Shown here one piece after another: positions 26,151-36,184 of a DNA stretch of 64,000 nt. Numbering within the stretch: the stretch's first letter is position 1; each line of letters opens with the position of its first letter. The notes under the pieces are model-generated. The model had not been told where the DNA came from and made no database searches. It saw nothing but the letters and a program-made list of their open reading frames with translations. Source of the DNA: Hyphomicrobium sp. (GTDB lineage Bacteria; Pseudomonadota; Alphaproteobacteria; Rhizobiales; Hyphomicrobiaceae); contig PERI01000008.1 of the NCBI GenBank assembly GCA_002928515.1, forward strand, positions 1 to 64,000, written 5' to 3'. The position numbers and the translations under genes were made by a program.

Positions 26151-26486
26151 TTAACTCGCGTCCTTCACTGGTTCACCCTTCGAGCGAACATCCATGAGCG
26201 TGCTTTTGATAATGCGGACTTTGAGGTTGTCTGCCAATTCGACTTCGATTTCGTCGCTGGTGTCAGAAACTTTAAGAACTCGTCCGACCATACCGCCCGA
26301 TGTGATAACCGTATCGCCACGGCGGACGGCGTTCATGCGATCGCGGTGTTGCTTGGCGCGCTGCGATTGAGGACGGATCAAGAAGAAATAGAAAATCAAA
26401 AGCATCAGCAACATCGGGACCAGCAGACCACCCAGCGGATCTACGGGCGACGGGATGGCTTGAGCATAGGCGGGGGTCACGAACAT
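26151..26486 (-). CDS. yajC: Preprotein translocase subunit YajC
   Basis: The 111-residue protein has one membrane helix (VPMLLMLLIFYFFLIRPQSQ, about 24-43), the conserved RPQSQRAKQH continuation, and a cytoplasmic SH3-like part with GDTVITSGGMVGRVLKV (about 57-73). YajC binds SecDF and sits first in the operon. The frame can be extended upstream to 26534, but MFVTPAYAQA at 26486 is the start seen in relatives. The divergent DUF815 gene begins 230 bp away. Confidence 0.95.
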   Translation of the reverse strand: MFVTPAYAQAIPSPVDPLGGLLVPMLLMLLIFYFFLIRPQSQRAKQHRDRMNAVRRGDTVITSGGMVGRVLKVSDTSDEIEVELADNLKVRIIKSTLMDVRSKGEPVKDAS

Positions 26487-26715
26487 CGTGTCGTTGGTCC
26501 TTCTAGGGTGGCTATGGATCAAATGGCCATGCACCGACGACCCTAAAAGGGGGTCATCGGCCGCGGCCTGACGATTTCGGCCGGACTATAGTGTCCAGTG
26601 GCCCGTTTGCAACCTGCCAGGAGATGCCGACCGATTGCAGGCGTTGGCATCAGCGCCGCACCCAACTAAACAGCGACAGCGACACTTCCACCCTCTTTTA
26701 CGGCTTTTTTCACTC

Positions 26716-27582
26716 ATGACCGATGACCATGCCCTGAAGCCACTTTTGCAGCGTATTGCCGACGCGCTCGACCGTCTCAGCCCGGCGCCTGCCGCGCCAG
26801 CGTCCTTTGACGCTGCCGAGGCTTTCGTTTGGCATGGAGATACAGGCTCGTTTCAGGCCGTTGCGCAGGTCAATCGGGTCCCGCTTTTGCTCCTGAAAGG
26901 CATCGACCGCACGAGCGGTATTCTACTCGACAATACACGCCGCTTCGCCGAGGGGCTGCCTGCCAACAACGCGCTCCTCTGGGGTGCGCGCGGTATGGGC
27001 AAATCCAGTCTCGTCAAAGCAGCGCACGCTGAAATCGCCAAAACTTTGCCGGGATTGAAGCTGGTCGAAATCCATCGGGAGGATATCGACACGCTGCCGG
27101 AATGCCTAGCGCAACTCAAACAATCACCATTGCGCTTCATTGTTTTTTGCGATGACCTTTCATTCGACAAGGACGACACGAGCTACAAATCTCTCAAAGC
27201 TGTGCTTGAAGGCGGGATCGAAGGTCGCCCAGGCAATGTCATATTCTACGCCACGTCCAACCGGCGCCATTTGATGCCGCGTGAGATGGTCGATAACGAA
27301 CGCGCAACCGCGATCAACCCGGCCGAAGCGACCGAAGAAAAAGTTTCGCTATCGGATCGTTTCGGGCTTTGGCTAGGATTTCACAACGCCAGCCAAGACG
27401 ATTACCTCGCCATGGTTCGCGCATACGCTACGCATTACAAGCTCGATGTCCGCGATGACGTACTGGTGCCTGATGCTCTCGAATGGGCGATGACGCGTGG
27501 TGCGCGTTCAGGACGTGTGGCCTCGCAATTTATTCAGGATTTAGCGGGCCGCCTTGGCGTGCACCTCGATGCGACGCACTGA
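26716..27582 (+). CDS. DUF815-family AAA+ ATPase
   Basis: The 288-residue protein is a DUF815 ATPase. Walker A is GARGMGKSS (90-98), Walker B is FIVFCDDLSF (141-150), and the sensor 1 region is VIFYATSNRRHLMP. A sensor-2-like arginine occurs in the C-terminal GARSGRVASQFIQDL. The family is widespread near sec/yajC genes, but its cellular role is not known to me. The ATG at 26716 gives the usual start; an extension upstream to 26635 has no supporting ribosome binding site. It is convergent with the NlpD-like gene, with a terminator in between. Confidence 0.9.
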   Translation: MTDDHALKPLLQRIADALDRLSPAPAAPASFDAAEAFVWHGDTGSFQAVAQVNRVPLLLLKGIDRTSGILLDNTRRFAEGLPANNALLWGARGMGKSSLVKAAHAEIAKTLPGLKLVEIHREDIDTLPECLAQLKQSPLRFIVFCDDLSFDKDDTSYKSLKAVLEGGIEGRPGNVIFYATSNRRHLMPREMVDNERATAINPAEATEEKVSLSDRFGLWLGFHNASQDDYLAMVRAYATHYKLDVRDDVLVPDALEWAMTRGARSGRVASQFIQDLAGRLGVHLDATH

Positions 27583-27642
27583 TTACCGATGCTCCGGCGC
27601 AGGCGGCCGGCTCGCGGAACGCTGCTCGCGTGCGCCTAATAA

Positions 27643-27672
27643 AAAAGGCCGGGTCTTGCGATCCGGCCTTCA
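27643..27672. terminator. Intrinsic terminator between the DUF815 and NlpD-like genes
   Basis: AAGGCCGG (27645-27652) pairs with CCGGCCTT (27663-27670). On the minus strand the stem is followed by a T-run (TTTTTTATTAG), so it ends the NlpD-like transcript strongly; on the plus strand the tail is weak. A second inverted repeat, GCGCACGGC with GCCGTGCGC, lies at about 27713-27753. Confidence 0.85.
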
Positions 27673-27782
27673 GTCTTCCCTTATTTTCGCGCGCGGCGAA
27701 CTCTTTTGATTGCGCACGGCGACTCTCCTCCGTCGAGCCGGCCGCCGTGCGCGGAGCGCCATCACTCCGCCAACCACTTGTT

Positions 27783-29186
27783 CTAAATCTTTTCCAGGTA
27801 CGGCGTTGGATCGACAGGTTTTGATCCTTGGCGCAATTCAAAGTGAACTTGTGGCTGATCGACGGTACCGGTTTTGCCAGCTTTCGAGATCACTTGTCCG
27901 CGCCGCACCTTATCGCCACGCTTGACCAACAATTCATCGTTGTGCGCGTAAGCCGTCACCCAGCCGTTGTCGTGCCGAACCAAAATCAAATTGCCGTATC
28001 CTTTGAGTTCGCTGCCCGCGTAGGCAACGACGCCAGATTCGGCTGCATGCACATCCGTACCCAAGGGCACTGAAAGATTGATCCCGTCATTGTGGGTGCC
28101 GTCGGGGCGACCGCCAAAGCCGGCAATAATCTTGCCGCTCGCAGGCCAACGCAGCTTGATGCTGTCGGCAGTCGGAGCAGGAACTGCAGCTTCTGCTGTA
28201 ACCACTTGCTCCGGCTTTGCCGCAGCAGGCGCTGCATCGGTTGCGTTGTCGGATAAGGCTGCAACCTGCTTGCCGCTATTGATGACTGTCGGCTGTGTCG
28301 TTGTTTGGGTCAGCTTTTGTGGCTGTGCTGTCGCCACCGCTTCTGGCGTCTGCTGCGAAATGGATTCAGCCGCTGCGACGGGTGCTCCTGGAACTTTCAG
28401 CACGGTGCCTGGTCGCACTTTGCGCGGATCAGCGATGCCGTTGACGCGCTGGAGTTCGCCATAAGGTGCCTGGTGTGCGCGCGCGATATTGTAGATGCTA
28501 TCGCCCGGCTGAACCACATACGTCCCGGCATATTTTGCAGCGACATCGGGATCGACTGGTTGCGGACTTGCGGCTGCCGATTCAAATCGTTTCGAAGGCG
28601 ATGCTTCACGGGACTGAGCGGTAGCTTTCGTGCCATCTGGAAGATGTAGTTTCTGCCCTGGCTTCAAATTTGTTCCGGACAAGCCATTGACCGACATGAG
28701 TTCCGATAGCGAAACTTGATGGCGCTTTGACAGGCCATAAAGTGTGTCGCCAGCGCGGACTTCGATCACGTCGCCTTTGGCACTTGTATGATGACTGGGT
28801 GGAACTTCGACCGGCGTCGTGTCCGAGGCGCGGAACGGTTGGGCTTGATAACTTGGTAGTGGTTCTTGGGGTGACGCGCCATCTGCCTCCGGCAGGGCGG
28901 CGACATCAACTGAACCAGCGCCTGCGTTGTAGGGACCGCGCGGCGTCGCGTGGGCGACTGAGCTGTGGTTCAAGCCGTTGCCATAGACGGGTTCATGCGG
29001 AACGGGCGCGACCGTGCTTGTTTCGCCACCGTTCTGCGGCGGATCGTTGAGATTGAAAGACGCGTTGTCGAAACGCGTGACGTCGGCACTGCATCCGGCA
29101 ACTATAATGGTTGCGGCTATTGCGGCACTCTGCGCGGACTTGAGGCCAAACATTACGCGCTGGCGAAGGCCAGATTTACTGATCAT
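27783..29186 (-). CDS. NlpD-type LysM/M23 lipoprotein, probable amidase activator with degenerate LytM domain
   Basis: The protein of about 467 residues has a lipobox (IIVAGC, Cys32), two LysM peptidoglycan-binding domains (about 140-182 and 222-265) and a C-terminal M23/LytM domain (about 343-460). In the LytM domain the metal ligands are not conserved: the expected HxxxD is replaced by a sequence ending GIN, and the final HxH reads QVHFE. Such domains activate cell-wall amidases instead of cutting themselves, as in NlpD and EnvC. The start is uncertain (29210, 29186 or 29153); 29186 has a fair ribosome binding site. A CtrA box lies upstream. It lies downstream of surE on the same strand, 267 bp away. 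Confidence 0.88.
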   Translation of the reverse strand: MISKSGLRQRVMFGLKSAQSAAIAATIIVAGCSADVTRFDNASFNLNDPPQNGGETSTVAPVPHEPVYGNGLNHSSVAHATPRGPYNAGAGSVDVAALPEADGASPQEPLPSYQAQPFRASDTTPVEVPPSHHTSAKGDVIEVRAGDTLYGLSKRHQVSLSELMSVNGLSGTNLKPGQKLHLPDGTKATAQSREASPSKRFESAAASPQPVDPDVAAKYAGTYVVQPGDSIYNIARAHQAPYGELQRVNGIADPRKVRPGTVLKVPGAPVAAAESISQQTPEAVATAQPQKLTQTTTQPTVINSGKQVAALSDNATDAAPAAAKPEQVVTAEAAVPAPTADSIKLRWPASGKIIAGFGGRPDGTHNDGINLSVPLGTDVHAAESGVVAYAGSELKGYGNLILVRHDNGWVTAYAHNDELLVKRGDKVRRGQVISKAGKTGTVDQPQVHFELRQGSKPVDPTPYLEKI

Positions 29187-29228
29187 GGTACGCACCTCTA
29201 CTCGCACCATCCATTAACCTTCATTCGG

Positions 29229-29243
29229 TTAATGTGGGGTTAA
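29229..29243. promoter_or_regulatory. CtrA-type binding site upstream of the NlpD-like gene
   Basis: The sequence TTAATGTGGGGTTAA (29229-29243), followed by C, fits the alphaproteobacterial CtrA consensus TTAA-N7-TTAAC without mismatch. A further TTAACC half-site lies at 29214-29219. The box is 43 bp upstream of the preferred start (29186), where it could overlap the -35 region. CtrA controls cell-cycle and division genes. Binding is inferred. Confidence 0.6.
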
Positions 29244-29477
29244 CGCCTAAAGCCCGCGTGCGAATTCCCGTTCGTGATCGCCGACAGCGCGACATCAAAT
29301 TGCATCCGATCTGCAGTGCGTAATCGCGCTGCGAAACCAGATTCAATTCACATTCGGGCTGAGTTGACCATGCTCATGTCATAGACATCGATTGCGATTT
29401 AATCGCGGAGGGATTTCGTCAAACCGGCGGCTTTTGCAAAGCCGGTGCAACCCAATTCTGAATTGCCAATTCGCAGT

Positions 29478-30254
29478 TTATTTTTTGGTATTAGCGAGTT
29501 GCTTTTGCAGGCTTGCGAATGCCGCGCGATCTGTCAGGTCGAGGCTCAATGGCGTGACCGATATTTTTTTCTCGGCAATGGCTGCCAGATCCGTTCCGGG
29601 AACGAGTGTCGATTTGCGGCGCTCAAATCCAAACCAGAAATACGGCGTGCCCCATGGATCGGAGCGGCTGTCGATATCGAGCAGGGCCTGATCGCGCACG
29701 CCTTGCGACGTGACGGCGACGCCTGCGACCTGTTCGGGCGACACGTCCGGAAAGTTGACGTTGATCAGTGTGCCGGATGTCCATGGTGCATCAAGTAGCG
29801 ATTTGATCAGCGAAGGCGCATGTGCCAACGGCGTATCCCACAACGCGCGGCGTGCGCCTTCTTCAAAACCCATCATCAGCGACAGAGCGATCGAACGCAC
29901 GCCAAGGATCGTGCCTTCCATGGCGGCGGCAACAGTACCTGAATAGGTAATATCTTCAGCGAGGTTGGAGCCGTGATTGACGCCCGACAAAATGAGATCG
30001 GGTGGCTGGTCTTTGAGAATGTGGCGCACGGCCATGATGACGCAATCGGTCGGCGTGCCGGCGACGGCATGTGTGCGTTCATCAAGCGTGCGCAGGCGTA
30101 GCGGCGTATGCAGCGTCATCGAATGCGAGGTGCCGGACTGATTGGTCTCGGGCGCGACGGTCCAGACATCGGGCGACAAACCCAGCGCAATCGCTTTCAG
30201 GATTTCCAAACCGTGTGCCGAGATGCCGTCATCGTTGGTAATGAGGATGCGCAT
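29478..30254 (-). CDS. surE: 5'/3'-nucleotidase SurE
   Basis: SurE dephosphorylates nucleoside monophosphates and exopolyphosphate and helps stationary-phase survival. The 258-residue protein begins with the metal site MRILITNDDGISAHG (1-15; Asp8 and Asp9). The Ser of GTSHSMTLH and the SGVNHGSNLAEDITYSGTV region (about 91-109; the metal Asn of NHG) are intact. Length is normal. It directly follows a small unknown gene with no gap. In many relatives pcm lies just downstream of surE; here it does not. Confidence 0.96.
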   Translation of the reverse strand: MRILITNDDGISAHGLEILKAIALGLSPDVWTVAPETNQSGTSHSMTLHTPLRLRTLDERTHAVAGTPTDCVIMAVRHILKDQPPDLILSGVNHGSNLAEDITYSGTVAAAMEGTILGVRSIALSLMMGFEEGARRALWDTPLAHAPSLIKSLLDAPWTSGTLINVNFPDVSPEQVAGVAVTSQGVRDQALLDIDSRSDPWGTPYFWFGFERRKSTLVPGTDLAAIAEKKISVTPLSLDLTDRAAFASLQKQLANTKK

Positions 30255-30505
30255 TTAGCCGACAATCTCGCCTTTTGAATTCACGCGTATGACAGGTGCG
30301 CCTTGGCGTGCACGTTCTGCTTCGTCGTCGCGTTCGCCGGTTGGCGTCACGTCGCGCGGGCTCATGCACCACACGCGTTCGATATCGTACACGAATACGC
30401 CGATATCGTCGGTGCAGACCTGTCCGATGATATGACCACGCTTGCCGCGTACCTCGGCATCTTCGAAATCGGTCGCGATCACAACGATGTCGAATTCGCG
30501 CAGCA

Positions 30506-30506
<1 letters not shown>
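30255..30506 (-). CDS. Small hypothetical protein between serS and surE, 83 aa
   Basis: I do not recognise a named family. The protein begins MLREFDIVVIATDFEDAEVRG, with an all-beta look (RGKRGHIIGQV, DIGVFVYDIERVW) and a charged C-terminal tail. The pattern of short strands around a KRGHIIGQV turn recalls small SH3-like barrels of the DUF4926 type, a weak resemblance only. Its ATG touches the serS stop and its stop abuts the surE ATG, so the three genes are tightly coupled and the protein is real with good likelihood. Confidence 0.7.
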
Positions 30507-31996
<1,490 letters not shown>

Positions 31997-32111
31997 CTAT
32001 ACGATGGCATTGCTGTGGTCCAGCCGCCGGGCGCTGACCACCTGTGTATGCGGCTTTTGTAGTCAGGCAACGGCTGGCGGGGGGTCCAGCCGTTGCCACA
32101 CTTCGCCGGCT

Positions 32112-32261
32112 TTAGCGGCAGTCCCAAACGCCGTGCGGCGTGATCGAACCTGCCTGGCAAGCCATGCGAATGCCTTCGCCCTGAGCTGACGCGGCAGTGA
32201 TGGACTGTGCGCCTGCAAACAATGCAGCGGCGACGAATAAGGATTTTACAAACGTAGTCAT
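32112..32261 (-). CDS. Very small secreted protein, 49 aa
   Basis: This gene is too short for common ORF cut-offs. The 49-residue product has a clean Sec signal peptide (MTTFVKSLFVAAALFAGAQS, likely cut after ASA or AQG near 25-27) and a mature part of about 23 residues with two cysteines (MACQAG and WDCR) that could form one disulfide. A strong ribosome binding site, GAGGAG, sits seven to nine bases before the ATG at 32261. It lies between serS and tatC on the same strand, but separated from tatC by 177 bp. Function is unknown. Peptides like this occur in rhizobia as unassigned periplasmic proteins. Confidence 0.65.
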   Translation of the reverse strand: MTTFVKSLFVAAALFAGAQSITAASAQGEGIRMACQAGSITPHGVWDCR

Positions 32262-32413
32262 GGCGATCTCCTCGCAGGGGGTTGCGTTTCAGTGTTTATG
32301 TCCGGCTGCTTGAGCGTATGCAGCGCGTTCATGACAACGAAGACGCAGCGGAAGTGCGCGCCGTTACGATATTAATTTGCCTCAAAAAAACGTGTGATCT
32401 GTAACGTTTTGAA

Positions 32414-32428
32414 GTCGCCAGTGGCGAC
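32414..32428. terminator. Short hairpin just past tatC
   Basis: GTCGCC (32414-32419) pairs with GGCGAC (32423-32428) around a 3-nt loop, ten bases after the tatC stop. There is no T-run, so termination here is only possible, perhaps with Rho, or the hairpin protects the mRNA end. Confidence 0.35.
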
Positions 32429-32437
32429 TGAGAGCTA

Positions 32438-33238
32438 CTAGCTTGGCTCATTTGCCTTCGATGAGCGCTCGACAAAGCGGACGGCATAAATCGACGCCTC
32501 GTAGAGCAGCACGGTCGGCAAGGCCATGATGATCATACTCAAAGCATCGGGCGGTGTGAGCACGGCGGCCACGGCGAAGATGCCGACGATGGCGTAGCGT
32601 CGCGCTGCGACCAGTCCTTCGGATGTGACGAAGCCCGTCTTGGCGAGCAGTGTTAAAATGACCGGCAATTGAAACACGATGCCGAAGCCGAAAATCAACG
32701 TCATAATGAGCGATAGATATTCCGACACCTTCGGCATCAATTCGATGGTCGGTGTACCTTCGCCTCCACTCAACTGCGTCAGACCAATCGAAAACTTGAT
32801 CAGCACCGGCATGGCGATGAAATAGACGACAGCCGCGCCGACGACGAACAACACCGGCGTTGCCATGAGATACGGCAGGAATGCGCGTCTCTCGTTTTTA
32901 TAAAGACCCGGCGCGACGAATTTATAAATCTGCGTCGCGACCACGGGAAACGACAGGAACGCTGCGCCGAACATCGCGAGCTTTACGTGCGTCATGATTT
33001 GTTCGAGGAAGTGCGTTGCGATCAAGCGCACGTGATCGCTGCCCGATGCCCACATGTAAGGCCAGACCAGCACGTTGTAGATGTGGCGCGCGATCGAGAA
33101 GCACAAAAAGAACATCACGACGAAGGCACCCAAGGCCCACATCAGGCGCGTGCGCAACTCAATCAGATGATCGAGCAGCGGAGCTTTGCTCGCGTCGATG
33201 TCTTCTTGTCCGTCTAAATTCGTCAGTCGTTCCTGCAT
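32438..33238 (-). CDS. tatC: Sec-independent protein translocase TatC
   Basis: TatC is the receptor of the twin-arginine pathway. The 266-residue protein has six membrane helices. The N-terminal signature LLDHLIELRTRLM (about 21-33) contains the conserved Glu that recognises signal peptides. The middle FVAPGLYKNERR (about 107-118), and the conserved FGFGIVFQLPVI (183-194) with its Glu replaced by Gln, are visible. The start is three bases after the tatB stop. It forms a tatABC operon. Confidence 0.97.
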   Translation of the reverse strand: MQERLTNLDGQEDIDASKAPLLDHLIELRTRLMWALGAFVVMFFLCFSIARHIYNVLVWPYMWASGSDHVRLIATHFLEQIMTHVKLAMFGAAFLSFPVVATQIYKFVAPGLYKNERRAFLPYLMATPVLFVVGAAVVYFIAMPVLIKFSIGLTQLSGGEGTPTIELMPKVSEYLSLIMTLIFGFGIVFQLPVILTLLAKTGFVTSEGLVAARRYAIVGIFAVAAVLTPPDALSMIIMALPTVLLYEASIYAVRFVERSSKANEPS

Positions 33239-33241
33239 CTC

Positions 33242-33652
33242 TCATCGCTCCTGAGCAGATGGTGCTGGAGCAACGGGGGATGTCTCGCCTGGCGTGGCTG
33301 GCATTGGCGGCATCACGACAGTGGCGGAGGGTTTGATGGCCTCACCCTGCGGCGACGACACTAGCTGTGTCGGCGTCGATTTTGGCAGCATGACATCATC
33401 GAGTGAGCGCTTTGCCCCCATGACCTCAGCGTTCACCGAGGCCTGCATCGCTTCGACTTCCTGCTTCATCGCATCGAGTTCGGCCTCGCGCATGGCCGCA
33501 TCGAAGTGGGCGCGAAATTCGCTGGCTTGGCGTTTGAGGCTGCCCGCATAGCGCCCAATGGTGCGCAGGAAAACCGGCAGCTCTTTCGGGCCGACGAAAA
33601 TCAGCGTCACGATCCCAAGGATCAGCAATTCGCTCCAACTGATTTCGAACAT
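33242..33652 (-). CDS. tatB: Sec-independent translocase subunit TatB
   Basis: The 136-residue protein has the TatB N-terminus MFEISWSELLILGIVTLIF with a single membrane helix, then VGPKELPVFLRTIGRYAG, an amphipathic helix and a long charged tail rich in Glu and Ala (about 40-85) and Pro/Ala (90-136). The Glu8 and GPKELP hinge are diagnostic. TatB forms the receptor complex with TatC. It lies between tatA (67 bp upstream) and tatC (3 bp downstream). Confidence 0.95.
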   Translation of the reverse strand: MFEISWSELLILGIVTLIFVGPKELPVFLRTIGRYAGSLKRQASEFRAHFDAAMREAELDAMKQEVEAMQASVNAEVMGAKRSLDDVMLPKSTPTQLVSSPQGEAIKPSATVVMPPMPATPGETSPVAPAPSAQER

Positions 33653-33719
33653 GGCAGTCCGTGTCTCGCGCGGTCAGTTCGTCAGATTGCGCGCACGCTT
33701 CATTATTCGCCGGGGCGTA

Positions 33720-33932
33720 TCAGCCGGTTTTCGTCCGGTCATTTTTGGTCGTGTCGTTGTCGATGGTCGGCGGGGACATGGTTTTGGCCACGTCATCCTC
33801 TTCGGCCATGCCTTTTTTGAAACTCTTGATGCCTTTGGCGACATCGCCCATCAATTCGGAAATCTTGCCGCGCCCGAACAGCAGCAAAGCCACGATCAAA
33901 AGCAAGAGAATGTGTTGCGCGCTGAGACCCAT
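33720..33932 (-). CDS. tatA: Sec-independent translocase subunit TatA
   Basis: The 70-residue protein has one N-terminal membrane helix ([13 protein letters not shown]), the FGRGKI hinge and the amphipathic helix [19 protein letters not shown], typical of TatA. A short acidic and polar tail ends the protein. It polymerises to form the protein-conducting pore. It is the first gene of tatABC and follows an orphan ABC ATPase gene by 107 bp. Confidence 0.96.
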   Translation of the reverse strand: MGLSAQHILLLLIVALLLFGRGKISELMGDVAKGIKSFKKGMAEEDDVAKTMSPPTIDNDTTKNDRTKTG

Positions 33933-34039
33933 AAATACCTCGTCTGGCAGTCGTTACTGCAAGCCCGTATGTAGGCGTACTTGGGCCAAAGCGCCAGACC
34001 TGAGCGACCAATCGCCCATATCTGATTGAATACTGCTCG

Positions 34040-35236
34040 TTAGGATAAACGGTTATTTTCCCCGTTATCGCCGTTTGCATCGGCTTGGAACACCAAAACG
34101 GCTTCGCGCTCGATTTTAACAACGACTTCGCTACCCTTGGGAAACGGGTTAATACCTGGCGAGCGCACTTTGAGCAGATGGTCGAAACCTTGTACTGCGA
34201 CGTCAAGCCGGGTGATGTCGCCCAGAAACTTTAAATCTTGAACTCGGCCCAATAGCGCGCCCGGTGCAGTGCCATTACCATTTTTCGCTGCCTCCAGCGT
34301 GATCGCGCGCTCGCGGATGCACAGAACGGCTGATGATCCATCGGGTAAATCTGGGGCTGGAAATACGCCCGCGGCGGTTGAAATTTGACCGCCACTGACG
34401 CGTGCGGGCATTTCGTTGATTTCAGAAAACAGACGCGCGACGAACAGCGATGCTGGAGCTTCATATAGGTTTTGTGTTGTGCCGACCTGCACGACACGCC
34501 CGTCTCGCAATACGGCAATGCGATCGCTCAGGCGCATGGCTTCTTCCGGATGGTGCGTGACGATCAAGGAGGTGGCGCGCGTTTCGCGTAATAACGCCAG
34601 AGTTTCTTCCTGCATCGTGTCACGCAATTGAACATCGAGACCCGAGAAGGGTTCATCCATCAGCATGACCGCGGGGCGCGGTACGATGGCACGCGCAAGC
34701 GCTACGCGTTGCTGCTGACCGCCTGACAACGTGGAGGGGTAAGCGTTGGCAAATGCCGTCAAGCCGACGCGTTCAAGAATGGCGCGCGCTGCTTTTGTGC
34801 GTTCGACGGATGGCAGGGATTTAAGACCAAAGGCAACATTTTCGATCACTGACAAGTGCGGAAACAGCGCGAAATCCTGGAACATCAATCCGACGCTGCG
34901 GTTCTCCGGCGGGACAAATCGGTTCGGTCCGGCGACTTCGGAATCGTTGATGAGTACGCGGCCTGACGTTGGCCGCTCGATGCCTGAAATAACGCGCAGC
35001 AAAGTTGTCTTGCCACATCCCGAGGGTCCGAGCAGGCAGATGATTTCGCCTGGGGCAATCTCAAGATTGATGCCGGTGAGTGCGGCTGCCTCGCCATAGG
35101 TGCGCGTAACGTTTTCGAGCTTGAGACTGGCTGCGAAGGTGGCGGCAGCACGCGCGCGCATGCCAGATGATGGGTCCATAGAGCCTGCTGCCGAAGTCGT
35201 CGATGGCGGTAATACAATTATCTCACTGGTCGTCAC
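34040..35236 (-). CDS. ABC transporter ATP-binding protein with TOBE domain (FbpC/PotA-like)
   Basis: The 398-residue protein carries a complete ABC ATPase: Walker A GPSGCGKTT (70-78), Q-loop FQDFALFPH, signature LSGGQQQR (170-177), Walker B MLMDEP (191-196) and the switch His in VTHHPEEAM. A TOBE-like regulatory domain covers about 300-390. The architecture fits ferric iron, spermidine or sulfate importers of the FbpC, PotA or CysA type. No permease or binding-protein gene is nearby, so its partner and substrate are unknown. The N-terminal 38 residues are extra compared with most relatives; a later start is possible. Confidence 0.88.
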   Translation of the reverse strand: MTTSEIIVLPPSTTSAAGSMDPSSGMRARAAATFAASLKLENVTRTYGEAAALTGINLEIAPGEIICLLGPSGCGKTTLLRVISGIERPTSGRVLINDSEVAGPNRFVPPENRSVGLMFQDFALFPHLSVIENVAFGLKSLPSVERTKAARAILERVGLTAFANAYPSTLSGGQQQRVALARAIVPRPAVMLMDEPFSGLDVQLRDTMQEETLALLRETRATSLIVTHHPEEAMRLSDRIAVLRDGRVVQVGTTQNLYEAPASLFVARLFSEINEMPARVSGGQISTAAGVFPAPDLPDGSSAVLCIRERAITLEAAKNGNGTAPGALLGRVQDLKFLGDITRLDVAVQGFDHLLKVRSPGINPFPKGSEVVVKIEREAVLVFQADANGDNGENNRLS

Positions 35237-35284
35237 GACTTCAACCTAACACGCCAACGCACTCGCCGCCAAAGTTGTATAACC

Positions 35285-36145
35285 TCAGCTTGTTTCTGTT
35301 TCACCGGGTTGTCCGGGCTCGTCTTGATCGTCTTCCGCCAATGACAGACTGTCCTGAGTACCATCGGCGGCCTGCTCGTCGGTATCGTCTTCGCCGTCGT
35401 CAGTTAAGGGCAATTCGTCAGGCATCAAGGCTGCCACGTCTGTCGGTTCTGGCACCTTAAAGTCAGGCGGCAAATTGCTATCCAAGAGGCCTGCAGCCCT
35501 CAGATCGGCAAGCCCCGGCAAATCGCGGATCGCGTCCAAGCCGAAGTGGGAAAGAAATTGTTCTGTCGTGCCGTAAGTGAGCGGTCGGCCGGGGGCGCGA
35601 CGACGACCGCGCGGCCTGATCCATGACGTTTCCATGAGAACGTCGAGCGTGCCGGGTGACGTCGACACGCCGCGAATGTCCTCGATCTCGGCGCGCGTGA
35701 CGGGTTGGTGGTAGGCGATGATGGCGAGTGTTTCGAGAGCCGCTTTCGATAGCTTGCGCTCTTCCTTCTGCTGGCGTTCGAGCAGGTACGACAAGTCTTC
35801 AGCCGTGCGGAATTGCCACTTGCCGGCAACGCGCACGAGCGACACGCCTCGATCGCGATAGTCGGCTTGTAATTCAGCCAGCAGCGCGTCGATGTCATCG
35901 CCAGTGTCCAGATGACGGGCAAGCGCTTTGGCATCGAGCGGTTCGGATGCTGCAAATAATTGCGCCTCAAGTCGCCGGAGTTTTTCGCGGCGCGCTTTCG
36001 TTGCGAACTGATCGACCACACTTTCGGGGTCGGCATAAGTTGGCGTGGAAAATTCTTCCGGCGAAGCATCAGGCCCGGTTGCAGGTTCGATCAGATCTTT
36101 ATCGCGCGTGTTATCCGACACCAGCGTTAATCTCGGCGGTACCAT
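35285..36145 (-). CDS. scpB: Segregation and condensation protein B
   Basis: ScpB is the winged-helix partner of ScpA in the SMC-ScpAB condensin. The 286-residue protein has two winged helices: LRRLEAQLFAASEPLDAKAL (about 56-75), then SKAALETLAIIAYHQPVTRAEIEDIRGVS (in pieces, about 132-160) and APGRPLTYGTTEQFLSHFGL. The first 40 residues and the last 65 acidic residues are low-complexity extensions, longer than in Gram-positive ScpB. It follows scpA on the same strand after 39 bp. Confidence 0.93.
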   Translation of the reverse strand: MVPPRLTLVSDNTRDKDLIEPATGPDASPEEFSTPTYADPESVVDQFATKARREKLRRLEAQLFAASEPLDAKALARHLDTGDDIDALLAELQADYRDRGVSLVRVAGKWQFRTAEDLSYLLERQQKEERKLSKAALETLAIIAYHQPVTRAEIEDIRGVSTSPGTLDVLMETSWIRPRGRRRAPGRPLTYGTTEQFLSHFGLDAIRDLPGLADLRAAGLLDSNLPPDFKVPEPTDVAALMPDELPLTDDGEDDTDEQAADGTQDSLSLAEDDQDEPGQPGETETS

Positions 36146-36184
36146 TGGCTTATCGAGCCCCCTTTATAGCCGTGAAACGCATTC

